DNA of 64,000 bases from Pannonibacter tanglangensis (GCF_009915685.1 NZ_JAABLP010000001.1); one strand, 5' to 3'. Shown: positions 15,607 to 25,635, counted from the first letter of the stretch. Program-made: numbers and translations. The notes: generated by a model from the sequence alone, not told the origin.

Positions 15607-18600
15607 ATGGCATCCATCAAGAGCAACATTGAAATCATCGGTTACGCCAGCCGCTTGCCCGGTGCGGCGGACACGAACGAGTTCTGGACCGTTCTGAAGG
15701 AAGGCCGTTGCACCGTCACCAGCGTGTCGGAAGACCGCTGGCCCCTGTCGCGATTCGGGCACCCGGACCGCAGCGCCGCCGGCAAGGCCTACACCTGGGC
15801 TGCCGGCCAGCTGGACGATGTCTGGGGCTTCGACCCGTCGTTCTTCGGCATTTCCCCGCGCGAGGCGCTGCAGATGGACCCGCAGCAGCGCATCCTGCTG
15901 CAGCTGGTCTGGGAAGCGCTGGAACAGGCGGGGCTGCCGCCGAGCGCGCTCGCCGGCACCTCCACGGGCGTCTATGTCGGGGCGTCCTCGCTCGATTACC
16001 ACCACCGCTTCGTGATCGATCCGCCCAATGCCGACATGCAGTTCATGACCGGCAACACGCTGTCCATCGTCTCGAACCGCATTTCCTACATCTACGACCT
16101 GCGCGGTCCGTCCTTCACGGTGGACACGGCCTGCTCGTCCTCGCTCGTCGCCCTGCACGAGGCGGTCTCGGCGCTCGAGAGCGGCCAGATCGACACGGCC
16201 ATCGTCTGCGGCGTCAGCATGCTGCTGAGCCCGTTCTCCTTCGTCGGCTTCTCCCGCGCCTCGATGCTGTCGCCGACCGGCCTCTGCCAGGCCTTCGACG
16301 CCAATGGCGACGGCTATGTCCGCTCGGAAGGCGCCGTCGTGCTCGTGCTGCAGTCCTCGCGCGTGGCGCGGGCCAACGGCACCCGCGTGCATGGCCGCAT
16401 CCTCGCCTCCGGCATCAATGCCGATGGCCGCACGGTCGGCCTGTCCCTGCCCTCGCCCTATGCCCAGGCGGCCCTGCTGGCGGAGATGTACGGCGCCGGC
16501 GGCGTCGACCCCAATGCGCTCGCCTTTGTCGAGGCCCATGGCACCGGCACGCGCGTCGGTGACCCGGCCGAGGCGGAAGCGCTCGGCAAGGTGATCGGCC
16601 AGAAGCGCGACGACGTGCTGCACATCGGCTCGGTCAAGACCAACGTCGGCCATCTGGAGCCGGTCTCCGGCCTCGTCGGCCTGCTCAAGTCGCTGCTGGC
16701 GCTGAAGCACAACGAGCTGCCGCGCTCGCTGCATTTCAACACGCCGAACCCGGACATCGCCTTCGAGGAGCTGAACCTCAAGGTTGCCAGCGAGCCGGTC
16801 GCGCTCAAGGCGTCGGACAAGCCGCGCCTTGCCGGCATCAACTCCTTCGGCTTCGGCGGCACCAATGCGCATGTCGTGATCTCGGACGGCGACCGCGACG
16901 CGGCTCCGGCCGCCGCCGAGGCACCGCGCCTCGACACGCCGCTGGTGCTGAGCGCCCGCGGCAAGGCCGCCCTCGGCCAGCTCGCCCGCCGCTACCACGA
17001 GGCGCTGGACGGCGCGTCTGACGGCAAGGCCGCGCAGATCGCGGCCTCCGCTGCCTACACGCGTGACCTGCTCGGCGACCGCCTGGTGGTGCTGGGCGCC
17101 ACGGCCGACGAGCGCCGCCGCGTGCTCGAGACCTTCCTCGCCGACGGATCCTGCCCCAACCTGGTGCAGGGCAGCACCGTCCGGGGCGAGCAGAAGGTCG
17201 GCTTCGTCTTCTCCGGCAACGGCTCGCAATGGGCCGGCATGGGCCGCGATGCCTATCAGAAGGACACGGCCTTCCAGCAGGCCTTCGAGCGTGTCGACCG
17301 CAAGTTCATGGGCCTTGGCGGCTGGTCGCTGCTGACGACGCTGTTCTCCGAGGATCTCGAGACGGAGATCGAGCGCACCGAGATCGCCCAGCCGCTGCTG
17401 TTTGCCGTCCAGGTTGCCCTCGTCGAGGCGCTGGCCAGGCGCGGCCTGCGCCCGAGCGCGGTCGCCGGCCACAGCGTGGGCGAAGTCGCGGCCGCCTGGT
17501 GTTCCGGCGCGCTGACGCTCGACCAGGCGGTGAAGGTCATTCACGCCCGCTCGACCCGCCAGGAGGTCATTCGTGACCTCGGCACCATGGCCGCGCTGCT
17601 CCTGTCGGCCGAAGAGGCGCAGGCGGCGATCAACGAGGCCGGCTTCCCGCGCATCGAGCTGGCGGCCATCAACTCGCCGCGCAGCGTGACCATTTCCGGT
17701 CCCGTCGAGAGCCTTGACGCCTTTGGCAAATACGCCCGCAAGAAGCGCTGGGCGATGAAGAAGCTCAACCTCGCCTATCCGTTCCACTGCGCGCTGGTGG
17801 AACCGATCCGCGAGCCGCTGCTGGCCGCACTCGAGGGCGTGACGCCGCGCGCGGCGACCGTTCCCTTCTACTCGACCGTCGACCCGGACAGGCGCGACGT
17901 GGCGCTGGACCCGGACTACTGGTGGCGCAACGTGCGCCAGCCGGTGCTGTTCTCCGCCGCCATCGACGCCATGGCCGCCGACGGCATCTCGGTGTTCCTC
18001 GAGATCGGCCCGCGCCCGGTGCTCGGCACCTACATGACCGACGTGCTGAAGGAGGCCGGCCAGCGCGCCGACGTGCTCGCCAGCCTCGACATGCCGGCCA
18101 AGACCGGCGAGACCGCCCGCAACCCGGTGGAGTATGCGGCGGCCGACGTGCTGGCCCATGGCGGCGCGGTGGACCTCGGGGCCTTCTTCGGCGAAGCTCC
18201 GGCGGACCCGGTCGCCCTGCCCCACTACCCCTGGCAGAACGTGCCGTTCAAGCCGGAAGCGACGCCGGAAAGCGTCGACTACATGTTCGGCAAGAGCTGG
18301 CCGCTGCTCGGCTACCGGCTGCGCCAGGACGTGGGCGAGTGGTTCAACCATGTCGATCCGCAGCTGCTGCCGTGGCTTGCCGACCACAAGGTGGAGGAGT
18401 CCGTCGTGTTCCCGGCGGCCGGCTACACCGAGATGGCCCTGCGCGCCGCGCTGCGCTGGTCGGGGGCCGACGAGATCGAGCTGCGCGACTTCGACATCCT
18501 GCGGCCGCTGGTGTTCGACGGGGCGGAAACCTTCGAGACGCAGGTGCGCATCTCCTCCGACGACCGCGTCGTCGAGGTGCTCTCCCGCCCGCGTCTGGCC

Positions 18601-21600
18601 GGCGCCGAATGGGCGCTCAATGCCCGCGGCCATTATGTCTCGGCCGTGCGCAAGGACCGCAAGCCGGTGATCGGAACGGGCAGCCAGACGCTGGTCACGC
18701 TCGACCATGACGCCCTTTACGAGGTGACGCGCGCCTTCGGCCTGCGCTACGGCCCTGCCTTCCAGCGGGCGGACTCGGTCGTCACGCATGACCGCACCAC
18801 CGCCACGGTGACCCTGAAGCCGCAGATCGAGGCGCTTGGCACCCAGCGCTTCGCCCTGTGCCCGACGCTGCTGGATGCCGGCTTCCACGGCCTGTTCGCG
18901 CTGCTGAGCGGTGTGCAGGAGATCCCCGCCCAGACCAGCTTCCTGCCGATCCGCTTCGGTGCGCTGCGCCTGCTGGCGCCGGAGGTCGTGCCGGCCAGCG
19001 TGCGCATCAAGGTCACCAAGGCCTCGCCGCGCTCGATCGAGGCCAGTTTCGAGTATCTCGACGCCGAGGGGCAGGTGGTCGCCCGCCTCAGTCAGGCCCG
19101 CTTCCGCGCCGTGCGCCTTGGCCGCGAGACCCGGCAGGACGATCTCGCCTACCGGACCTTCGCCACCCTGCTGGCCGATGCCGGCCGTGTGGCACCGGTT
19201 GCCGACGTCATGCCGCAGGGCTTTGCCGCCTTCGCCCAGGCTGCCGGCGTTGCCAGCGACAGCGATTTCGAGCCGGGCGAGACCCTGCTCCTCGTCGAGG
19301 CCATGGGCCGCACCATCGCCCATGAAACCCTCTGGCGGATCGCCGGCGGTGCCCGGTTCGACGCCGCCGCCCTCGTCGCCGCCGGCCGCATCGCGGAGAG
19401 CGCGCTGCCGCTCGTGCATGCCCTGCTCGGCTGGCTGACCGACAGCGGCCTCGCCGAAGACCAGGGCGAGGTGACGCTGCTCGGGGATCCGGCCGAGGGG
19501 CCGGCCACCGCCGACCTGCTCAAGACGGTGGCGCTCGAGGCTTCGGGCCACATTGCCGAGGCGGCCCTGCTGTCGCGTCTGCATGACGGGCTGGAAGGCC
19601 TGCTCGCCCGGGGTCTGGCGGACAAGGCCTCCGGCTGGTTTGCCTCGGGCCTGTTCGAGGCCTATCAGACCTCCTCGCCGGCCGCGCTTGCCCGCAACGA
19701 GGGCCTGCGGCATCTGGCCGAGCGCATCATCGCCGGCTGGCCGAAGGATCAGGCCCTGCGCCTCCTGGTGCTGGGCGCCGACAGTCCGGAACTGCTGCTG
19801 GCGCTGGACCGCGCCTGCGACCCGCGCCGGGCTTCGGTCACCGTGACCGATCCGGTCTCCACCCTGCTCGGCCGGGCCGAGCGGCAGTGGACCGGGTCGA
19901 GCAATGTCCGCTTCGTCGCCTTCGAGGAGGCCGACGCCCTGGCGGCTGCCGGGCCGTTCGACATCATCCTGTCCGGTGGCAGCCTGACGGACCGCAACGC
20001 CGACGACATCGCCGCCGTGGTCCGGCATCTGGTGCGCGGCGGCCTGCTGTTCAGCGCCGAGTTCGTGCCCTCGCCGCTCACCGACCTCTTGCGCGGCATC
20101 GGCGCCGACTGGTGGCGGGAGACCGCCGTGGCCGGCTTCCCGATCTCGCGCCAGCGCGGGGCCGAGGAGTGGCGCGGCATGCTGGAAGGCTTCGGCCTGA
20201 CCGACATCGAGACGGTGGCCCTCGCCAGCGACGTGGCCGAGGCCACGCTGATCGGCGCGCGCGCCCCTGTTGCTGCCCCGGCCGAGGCGGAGATCGCCGC
20301 GGACGGCGACCCGACGGCCGAGCTCATCGTCATCGCCGATGCCGAGGGCGACAGCCGCAAGCTGGCGGAAGCGCTGAAATCGACGCTGGCCCCGCGCGGC
20401 ATCCGCGTCACCGTGGCGGCAGCCGATGCCGATGGCTCGGATCAGGGCCTGATCGGCCTGACGCTGACGCCGGGTGCGGCGGAGACAGCTGCACTGCTGA
20501 AGCGGGCAACGGCCGGCATCGTCCACCTTGCCGGGGCCTTTGCGCCGGCCGGTGATGCGCTTGCCGTGGTCGACCAGCGTACCTGGCAGCTGACCCAGCT
20601 GCTCAACAGCCTCGGCTTTGCCGACACCAGGCTGTGGATCGTCGCACCGGGCGGCATGCAGGACATTGCCGGCGGCGCGGCCCACCGGCCCGACCAGGCC
20701 GCCGTCTGGGCCTATGGCCGGGTGGCGATGAACGAGTTCGCCAATGCCGGCATCCGCCTCATAGACCTGTCGCCGACGCTGGAGCCCGGTGTTGCTGCCG
20801 TGCGTCTGGCCGAGGAGATCCTGAAGAGCGGCGAGGAGCGCGAGATCATCCTCGACGGCCGCCGTCGCTCGGGCCTGCGCATCGTGCAGGGCGGACTGTT
20901 TGCCGACAGCGCCGTGTCGCCGGACGCCAGTCCGGCGATGCGCCTCGACATCCTGCGGCAGGGCTCGCTCGACCAGCTCGCCTGGCATGCGGTTGACCGC
21001 AAGGCACCGGCCGGCAACGAGATCGAGATCGCCGTGGAGGCCAGCGGCCTCAACTTCCGCGATGTCATGTGGGCCCTCGGCCTCTTGCCGGAAGAGGCCC
21101 TGGAGGACGGGTTTGCCGGTCCGACGCTCGGCATGGAATGCTGCGGCATCGTGCTGGCCACCGGTCCCGACGTGACCCGCTTCCGCCCGGGCGACAAGGT
21201 CATCACCTTCGCACCGGCCTGCTTTGCCTCGCATGTGACGGTGTCGGAAGACGCCTGTGCCCCGATGCCCTCGACCGTGTCGTCGGAAGAGGCGGCCACC
21301 ATTCCGGTGACCTTCCTCACCGCCTATTACGCCCTGGTGCATCTGGCCCGCCTGTCCGAAGGCGAGACCGTGCTCATTCACGGCGGCGCCGGCGGTGTCG
21401 GCCTTGCGGCCCTGCAGATCGCCAAGTGGCGCGGCGCCCGTGTCATCACCACTGCCGGATCGGAGGAGAAGCGCAGCTTCCTCAAGCTGCTCGGTGCCGA
21501 TCTGGTGCTGGATTCGCGCAGCCTCGCCTTCGTTGACGAGGTCATGACCGCAACCGATGGCGAGGGCGTGGACGTTGTCCTCAACTCGCTCTTCGGCGAG

Positions 21601-23193
21601 GCCATGGAGCGGTCCATCGAGGTGCTGCGTCCGTTCGGCCGCTTCCTGGAACTGGGCAAGCGCGACTACTACGGCAACACCCGCATCGGCCTCAGGCCGT
21701 TCCGCCAGAACCTGACCTACTTCGGCATCGACGCCGACCAGCTCCTGACCCGCCAGCCAAAGCTGGCCAAGGAGCTGTTCGTCGAGCTGGTGCGCCTGTT
21801 CGAGGCCGGCACGCTGGCCCCGCTCCCCTACCGCGTCTTCGAGGCCGATGGCGTGGTCGAGGCGTTCCGCCTGATGCAGCAGGCCGGCCATATCGGCAAG
21901 ATCATCCTGCGGCCGCCGCATGTTCCCGCCGAGGTGCGCCGCATGCGGACCCTCACCCTCTCCGCCGAGGCGACCTATGTCATCGGCGGTGGCTTCGGCG
22001 GCTTCGGGACGGAGCTGCTGCGGCGTCTGGTCGATCTCGGCGCGCGCCATCTCGTCGTCCTCAGCCGTCGCGGCGGGACGGGCGAGGAGGCTGCACGCGT
22101 GATCGGGGAACTGGCCGCGCGTGGCGTGACGGTGCAGGCCCCCGCCTGCGACCTGACGGACGAGAAGGGCCTTGCAGCGGCCCTCGAGACGGCCCGTGCG
22201 AACCTGCCGCCGATCCGCGGCGTCTTCCACACCGCGATGGTGCTGAACGACGTGCTGATCTCCAACCTCGACCATGACGGGCTGACCCGGGTGCTGGCAC
22301 CGAAGGTGCGCGGCGCGGAGCTGCTCGACCGGTTGACGGCCAACGATCCGCTCGACCATTTCGTGGTCTATTCCTCGGCCACCACGCTGGTGGGCAACCC
22401 GGGCCAGGCCAACTACGTGGCCGCGAACGGCTATCTCGAGGCACTGGCGCGCAAGCGCCGCGCCGAGGGCAAGCCTGGTCTTGCGGTCGCCTGGGGCGCG
22501 ATCTCGGATGCGGGCTATCTGGCGCGCAACGAGGATGTCAACGAGCTGCTGTCGCGCAAGCTCGGCCGCCATGCCCTCACCGCCCGCGAGGCGCTGGATG
22601 GTCTGGTGACCCTGATGAGCGAGCCCCAGACCGATCTGGAGACGGCCGCCGTCGGGTATGCCCGCATCGACTGGCAGGCCGCCCGGCGCGACCTTGCCCT
22701 TCTCGACACGCCGCTGGTGGCGCTGATGGGGCTGGGATCCGTCGAGGACGGCACGGCGGCGGAAGGCGCGATCGACCTCACCGTCCTGCTCAAGGGCATG
22801 GACAAGGTGAAGGCCGTGACCACGGTCTGCGGCCTGCTTGCCGGCGAGATCGGCAAGATCCTGCGCATCTCGCCGGAGGAGATCGACCCGCACAAGCCGC
22901 TGTCGGAAGTGGGCATGGATTCGCTCATGGCGCTGGAGCTGCGCATGAGCGCGGAACGCCAGCTCGGCATCGACATTCCGCTGATGTCGCTGGCCAATGG
23001 CGCGACGCTGATCGACCTGGCCACCCGCGTGGTCAACCGGGTGCTGGGCGGCGAAGGCGAGAGCGGCGCGTCGGCCGAGGCGCAGCAGCTTGCCAGCCAG
23101 CACGTGTCGGAAGATCTGGCCGAGGCCGGCGACCTGGCCGGCATTGCCGAACAGGTTGAAGCCAAGAGCCGCGAGATGAGGTCCCTGCTATGA
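15607..23193 (+). CDS. rkpA: Iterative type I polyketide/fatty acid synthase of capsule biosynthesis
   Basis: A 2528-residue megasynthase matching rhizobial RkpA. Domains in order: ketosynthase (about 5-430; Cys176 in DTACSSS, His311 in EAHGTGT, His349), acyltransferase (about 530-840; Ser623 in GHSVGE), dehydratase (about 900-1180; His927 in ADHKVEES, Asp1090), a methyltransferase-like region (about 1380-1545) whose SAM loop reads LVLGADSPE and looks inactive, enoylreductase (about 1775-2105; IHGGAGGVGLAA), ketoreductase (about 2120-2300; GGGFGGFG, Tyr2270) and carrier protein (Ser2439 in GMDSL). All reducing domains are present, so it should build a saturated acyl chain. There is no thioesterase; the next gene, overlapping by 4 bp, is the likely release enzyme. 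Confidence 0.92.
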   Translation: MASIKSNIEIIGYASRLPGAADTNEFWTVLKEGRCTVTSVSEDRWPLSRFGHPDRSAAGKAYTWAAGQLDDVWGFDPSFFGISPREALQMDPQQRILLQLVWEALEQAGLPPSALAGTSTGVYVGASSLDYHHRFVIDPPNADMQFMTGNTLSIVSNRISYIYDLRGPSFTVDTACSSSLVALHEAVSALESGQIDTAIVCGVSMLLSPFSFVGFSRASMLSPTGLCQAFDANGDGYVRSEGAVVLVLQSSRVARANGTRVHGRILASGINADGRTVGLSLPSPYAQAALLAEMYGAGGVDPNALAFVEAHGTGTRVGDPAEAEALGKVIGQKRDDVLHIGSVKTNVGHLEPVSGLVGLLKSLLALKHNELPRSLHFNTPNPDIAFEELNLKVASEPVALKASDKPRLAGINSFGFGGTNAHVVISDGDRDAAPAAAEAPRLDTPLVLSARGKAALGQLARRYHEALDGASDGKAAQIAASAAYTRDLLGDRLVVLGATADERRRVLETFLADGSCPNLVQGSTVRGEQKVGFVFSGNGSQWAGMGRDAYQKDTAFQQAFERVDRKFMGLGGWSLLTTLFSEDLETEIERTEIAQPLLFAVQVALVEALARRGLRPSAVAGHSVGEVAAAWCSGALTLDQAVKVIHARSTRQEVIRDLGTMAALLLSAEEAQAAINEAGFPRIELAAINSPRSVTISGPVESLDAFGKYARKKRWAMKKLNLAYPFHCALVEPIREPLLAALEGVTPRAATVPFYSTVDPDRRDVALDPDYWWRNVRQPVLFSAAIDAMAADGISVFLEIGPRPVLGTYMTDVLKEAGQRADVLASLDMPAKTGETARNPVEYAAADVLAHGGAVDLGAFFGEAPADPVALPHYPWQNVPFKPEATPESVDYMFGKSWPLLGYRLRQDVGEWFNHVDPQLLPWLADHKVEESVVFPAAGYTEMALRAALRWSGADEIELRDFDILRPLVFDGAETFETQVRISSDDRVVEVLSRPRLAGAEWALNARGHYVSAVRKDRKPVIGTGSQTLVTLDHDALYEVTRAFGLRYGPAFQRADSVVTHDRTTATVTLKPQIEALGTQRFALCPTLLDAGFHGLFALLSGVQEIPAQTSFLPIRFGALRLLAPEVVPASVRIKVTKASPRSIEASFEYLDAEGQVVARLSQARFRAVRLGRETRQDDLAYRTFATLLADAGRVAPVADVMPQGFAAFAQAAGVASDSDFEPGETLLLVEAMGRTIAHETLWRIAGGARFDAAALVAAGRIAESALPLVHALLGWLTDSGLAEDQGEVTLLGDPAEGPATADLLKTVALEASGHIAEAALLSRLHDGLEGLLARGLADKASGWFASGLFEAYQTSSPAALARNEGLRHLAERIIAGWPKDQALRLLVLGADSPELLLALDRACDPRRASVTVTDPVSTLLGRAERQWTGSSNVRFVAFEEADALAAAGPFDIILSGGSLTDRNADDIAAVVRHLVRGGLLFSAEFVPSPLTDLLRGIGADWWRETAVAGFPISRQRGAEEWRGMLEGFGLTDIETVALASDVAEATLIGARAPVAAPAEAEIAADGDPTAELIVIADAEGDSRKLAEALKSTLAPRGIRVTVAAADADGSDQGLIGLTLTPGAAETAALLKRATAGIVHLAGAFAPAGDALAVVDQRTWQLTQLLNSLGFADTRLWIVAPGGMQDIAGGAAHRPDQAAVWAYGRVAMNEFANAGIRLIDLSPTLEPGVAAVRLAEEILKSGEEREIILDGRRRSGLRIVQGGLFADSAVSPDASPAMRLDILRQGSLDQLAWHAVDRKAPAGNEIEIAVEASGLNFRDVMWALGLLPEEALEDGFAGPTLGMECCGIVLATGPDVTRFRPGDKVITFAPACFASHVTVSEDACAPMPSTVSSEEAATIPVTFLTAYYALVHLARLSEGETVLIHGGAGGVGLAALQIAKWRGARVITTAGSEEKRSFLKLLGADLVLDSRSLAFVDEVMTATDGEGVDVVLNSLFGEAMERSIEVLRPFGRFLELGKRDYYGNTRIGLRPFRQNLTYFGIDADQLLTRQPKLAKELFVELVRLFEAGTLAPLPYRVFEADGVVEAFRLMQQAGHIGKIILRPPHVPAEVRRMRTLTLSAEATYVIGGGFGGFGTELLRRLVDLGARHLVVLSRRGGTGEEAARVIGELAARGVTVQAPACDLTDEKGLAAALETARANLPPIRGVFHTAMVLNDVLISNLDHDGLTRVLAPKVRGAELLDRLTANDPLDHFVVYSSATTLVGNPGQANYVAANGYLEALARKRRAEGKPGLAVAWGAISDAGYLARNEDVNELLSRKLGRHALTAREALDGLVTLMSEPQTDLETAAVGYARIDWQAARRDLALLDTPLVALMGLGSVEDGTAAEGAIDLTVLLKGMDKVKAVTTVCGLLAGEIGKILRISPEEIDPHKPLSEVGMDSLMALELRMSAERQLGIDIPLMSLANGATLIDLATRVVNRVLGGEGESGASAEAQQLASQHVSEDLAEAGDLAGIAEQVEAKSREMRSLL

Positions 23194-24575
23194 CGGAGAA
23201 GCGCCCGAGCCTTGGCGGCATTGCCGGTGGCGACCGCGACAAGCTGATGGACAGCATCCGCGCCGGCCGTCGCGCCGGCCGCGACCGCCGTCCGGCCGTT
23301 GCAGCCGCTCCGGAGCCGGCCCCGAGACGCAAGGCCTTCGACTTCACCGAGCTGCCGCAGGTGCGCCAGTTGCAGATGCAGCGGGCAGCGGCGGAAATGA
23401 TGGGGATCGGCAACCCCTTCTTCCGCCCGCATGATGGCCTGGCTGCCGGCACGACGACCATCGACGGCAAGGTCTACGACAACTTCGCCTCCTACAACTA
23501 CGTCGGCCTGAACGGGCATCCGGAGGTCGTCGAGGCCGCCCGGGCGGCCGTCGAGACCTATGGCGTCAGCGTGTCGGCGAGCCGCGTCGTGGCCGGCGAG
23601 CGGCCGATCCACCGCGAGCTGGAGGAGGCGCTGGCGCGCATCCACGGCACCGAGGCGGCCGTGGTGATGGTGAGCGGACACGCCACCAACGTCACCACAA
23701 TCGGCCACATGATGAACAAGGGCGACCTGATCCTGACCGATCAGCTCGTGCACAATTCGATTGCCGAGGGCGCGCGGCTGTCCGGCGCGACCCGGATCAA
23801 CTTCCCGCATGACGACCTCGACGCGCTGGAGCGGCTGCTTGCCGAGAACCGGCACAAGTACGAGCATGTGCTGATCATCGTCGAGGGCCTCTACTCCATG
23901 GACGGGGACTTCCCCGACCTGAGGCGGGTGGTGAAGCTGAAGCAGGCCTATGACGCCTGGCTGCTGGTTGACGAGGCCCATTCCATCGGCGTGCTCGGCG
24001 CGACCGGTCGCGGCATCGCCGAGCATTACGGCGTCGACCCGAACGAGGTCGAGATGTGGATGGGCACACTGTCCAAGACCTTCTCGTCCTGCGGCGGCTA
24101 CATCGCCGGCTCGCGCGTCCTGTGCGAGTATCTCAAGGCGACCGCGCCCGGCTTCGTCTTCTCGGTCGGCCTCTCCCCGGCGCTGACTGCGGCGGCGACC
24201 AGGAGCGCCGAACTGCTGGAGCGCGAGCCGGAGCGGGTGGCGCGGCTGCAGGCCAATGGCCAGCATTTCCTCAAGGCCGCGAAGGCTGCCGGCCTCGACA
24301 CCGGCCCGAGCGCCGGCTACTCCGTGGTTCCGGTCATTGTCGGCGACAGCATCGGCGCGGTGACCCTCTCCAACCGCCTGCTCGAGCGCGGCATCAACGC
24401 CCTGCCGATCATTTTCCCCGCCGTGGCGGAAAAGGCCGCGCGCCTGCGCTTCTTCATCACCAGCGAGCACACGTTCGAGCAGATCGACCGGGTGGTGGCG
24501 GTGACGGCCGAAGAACTCGCCGCCGTCCGCGCCGGTGGCTCGGCCGTGGAGCGGCTGATCCAGGCCACGCGGTAG
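23190..24575 (+). CDS. rkpG: Alpha-oxoamine synthase (PLP-dependent acyltransferase) of capsule biosynthesis
   Basis: A 461-residue PLP enzyme of the AONS/KBL/SPT family. It condenses an acyl thioester with an amino acid, with loss of CO2, giving an alpha-aminoketone. Seen are VYDNFASYNYVGLNGHPEVV, the PLP-stacking region VSGHATNVTT, the Asp-His pair in LLVDEAHSIGVLG, and the Schiff-base Lys296 in GTLSKTFSSCGGY. An N-terminal extension of about 70 residues, longer than in biosynthetic AONS, may dock to the RkpA carrier domain. Its ATG overlaps the rkpA stop (ATGA). With RkpA as acyl donor the product would be sphingoid-like. The amino acid used cannot be told from sequence. Confidence 0.9.
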   Translation: MTEKRPSLGGIAGGDRDKLMDSIRAGRRAGRDRRPAVAAAPEPAPRRKAFDFTELPQVRQLQMQRAAAEMMGIGNPFFRPHDGLAAGTTTIDGKVYDNFASYNYVGLNGHPEVVEAARAAVETYGVSVSASRVVAGERPIHRELEEALARIHGTEAAVVMVSGHATNVTTIGHMMNKGDLILTDQLVHNSIAEGARLSGATRINFPHDDLDALERLLAENRHKYEHVLIIVEGLYSMDGDFPDLRRVVKLKQAYDAWLLVDEAHSIGVLGATGRGIAEHYGVDPNEVEMWMGTLSKTFSSCGGYIAGSRVLCEYLKATAPGFVFSVGLSPALTAAATRSAELLEREPERVARLQANGQHFLKAAKAAGLDTGPSAGYSVVPVIVGDSIGAVTLSNRLLERGINALPIIFPAVAEKAARLRFFITSEHTFEQIDRVVAVTAEELAAVRAGGSAVERLIQATR

Positions 24576-24619
24576 ACTTTCAAGACTTGGCTGATCTCTC
24601 CAGGGCGCCGTTTGTCGCG

Positions 24620-24771
24620 CCCCTCTCCCCCCTTGAGGGGGAGATGTCTGCGCCAGCAGACAGAGGGGGGTATCGGCGCCTCGTCCGTCACGACACCAGC
24701 GAAAGCCGCAGTGCCGCATACCCCCCTCTGCCCCCTCCGGGGGCATCTCCCCCTCAAGGGGGGGGAGAGGG
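24620..24771 (-). repeat. Composite palindromic repeat, copy 3 (inverted, different core)
   Basis: It has the same C-rich and G-rich ends as copies 1 and 2. Its left sub-hairpin (GTCTGCGCCAGCAGAC) matches the right end of copy 1 in inverse, and its right end carries the CCCCCTCCGGGGG hairpin found at the left of copy 1. The central 60 bp (TCGTCCGTCACGACACCAGC and onward) is unrelated. It lies between the convergent rkpG and rkpH ends and may act as a bidirectional terminator. Confidence 0.8.
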
Positions 24772-24806
24772 AGGCTGCGGCAAGCGGCACGTCTGTTCCG
24801 ATCCCC

Positions 24807-25607
24807 CTACTCCCGCTCGAACCGCGGATCCGGGTCGATTTCAGCCTCGAAGCCCTTCATGAACAGGTCGGCGAGCTTGGGAGGCAGCAGGCCCTGCAGG
24901 TAGATGCCGGTGGCCAGCAGCAGCGGGAAGGCATGGATCGCGGCGCGGCGCTCGATGGCCCGGCGCATGCGGCGGGCGGCATCCTCGGCGGAGATCTCGA
25001 AGGGTTTGGCCCCCTTGTGCCGGGCGGACATGGGCGAGGTGACAAAGCCCGGGCAGAGGATCGTGACCGACACGCCGAAGGGCTTCAGCCAGCCGCGCAG
25101 GGAATGGCCATAGGCGACCACGGCGGCCTTGGAGGCGCTGTAGGAGGGCATGTCCGGCAGGGCGCGCAGCCCCGCCAGCGACGCCACCAGCGCGATCTGC
25201 CCGCGGCCGCGCAGGCGCATCGGCTCGACCAGCGCCGTGACCGTGTTGACGACGCCTCCCAGATTGATGTCGAACTGCCGGTCCGAGGCGGCATCGGGCT
25301 CGCGCGAGCGGTCAGGTCCAAGACCGCCGGTGACGCCTGCATTGGCCAGCACCAGATCGACGGGATGGCGCGCGTCAAAGGCGGCGAGCGCCGACCGGAG
25401 GGCCGCCCGGTCCCGCACGTCGATGGCGGCCCATTCGGCCCGCGCCCCGCGTGCCTCCACCGCCGCCGCCAGTGCCTGCAGCCGGTCGGGATCGCGGGCG
25501 ACGAGCAGCAGCACGCGGCCCGGGGCGGCATATTCCAGCGCGAGCGCGGTCCCGATGCCGCCGCTGGCACCCGTCAGGACGATGGAGTTCGGATCGGGAC
25601 GGGGCAC
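24807..25607 (-). CDS. rkpH: Short-chain dehydrogenase/reductase of capsule biosynthesis
   Basis: A 266-residue SDR. It has the cofactor motif TGASGGIGTALALEY, LANAGVTGGLG, catalytic Ser in LVASLAGLRALPDMPSY, and the YSASKAAV motif (Tyr and Lys). The C-terminal tail has a hydrophobic segment (AFPLLLATGIYLQGLLPP) that could attach it to the membrane. GTG 25607 is chosen because GGAGG lies five bases upstream; the ATG at 25682 would overlap kpsC and lacks such a site. It is the last gene of the leftward kps operon, 28 bp after kpsC, and faces rkpG. The likely job is to reduce the aminoketone made by RkpA/RkpG, by analogy with 3-ketosphinganine reductase and rhizobial rkpH. Confidence 0.85.
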   Translation of the reverse strand: MPRPDPNSIVLTGASGGIGTALALEYAAPGRVLLLVARDPDRLQALAAAVEARGARAEWAAIDVRDRAALRSALAAFDARHPVDLVLANAGVTGGLGPDRSREPDAASDRQFDINLGGVVNTVTALVEPMRLRGRGQIALVASLAGLRALPDMPSYSASKAAVVAYGHSLRGWLKPFGVSVTILCPGFVTSPMSARHKGAKPFEISAEDAARRMRRAIERRAAIHAFPLLLATGIYLQGLLPPKLADLFMKGFEAEIDPDPRFERE

Positions 25608-25635
25608 GGCAACCTCCGGGCAGACGCGGGAACAG

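Noticed and set aside
15523..23103. A 2526-codon open frame antisense to rkpA
   Set aside because: It mirrors rkpA exactly, is rich in Arg/His/Gly/Ala low-complexity sequence, and has no domain. Such frames arise from strong GC bias at third codon positions.
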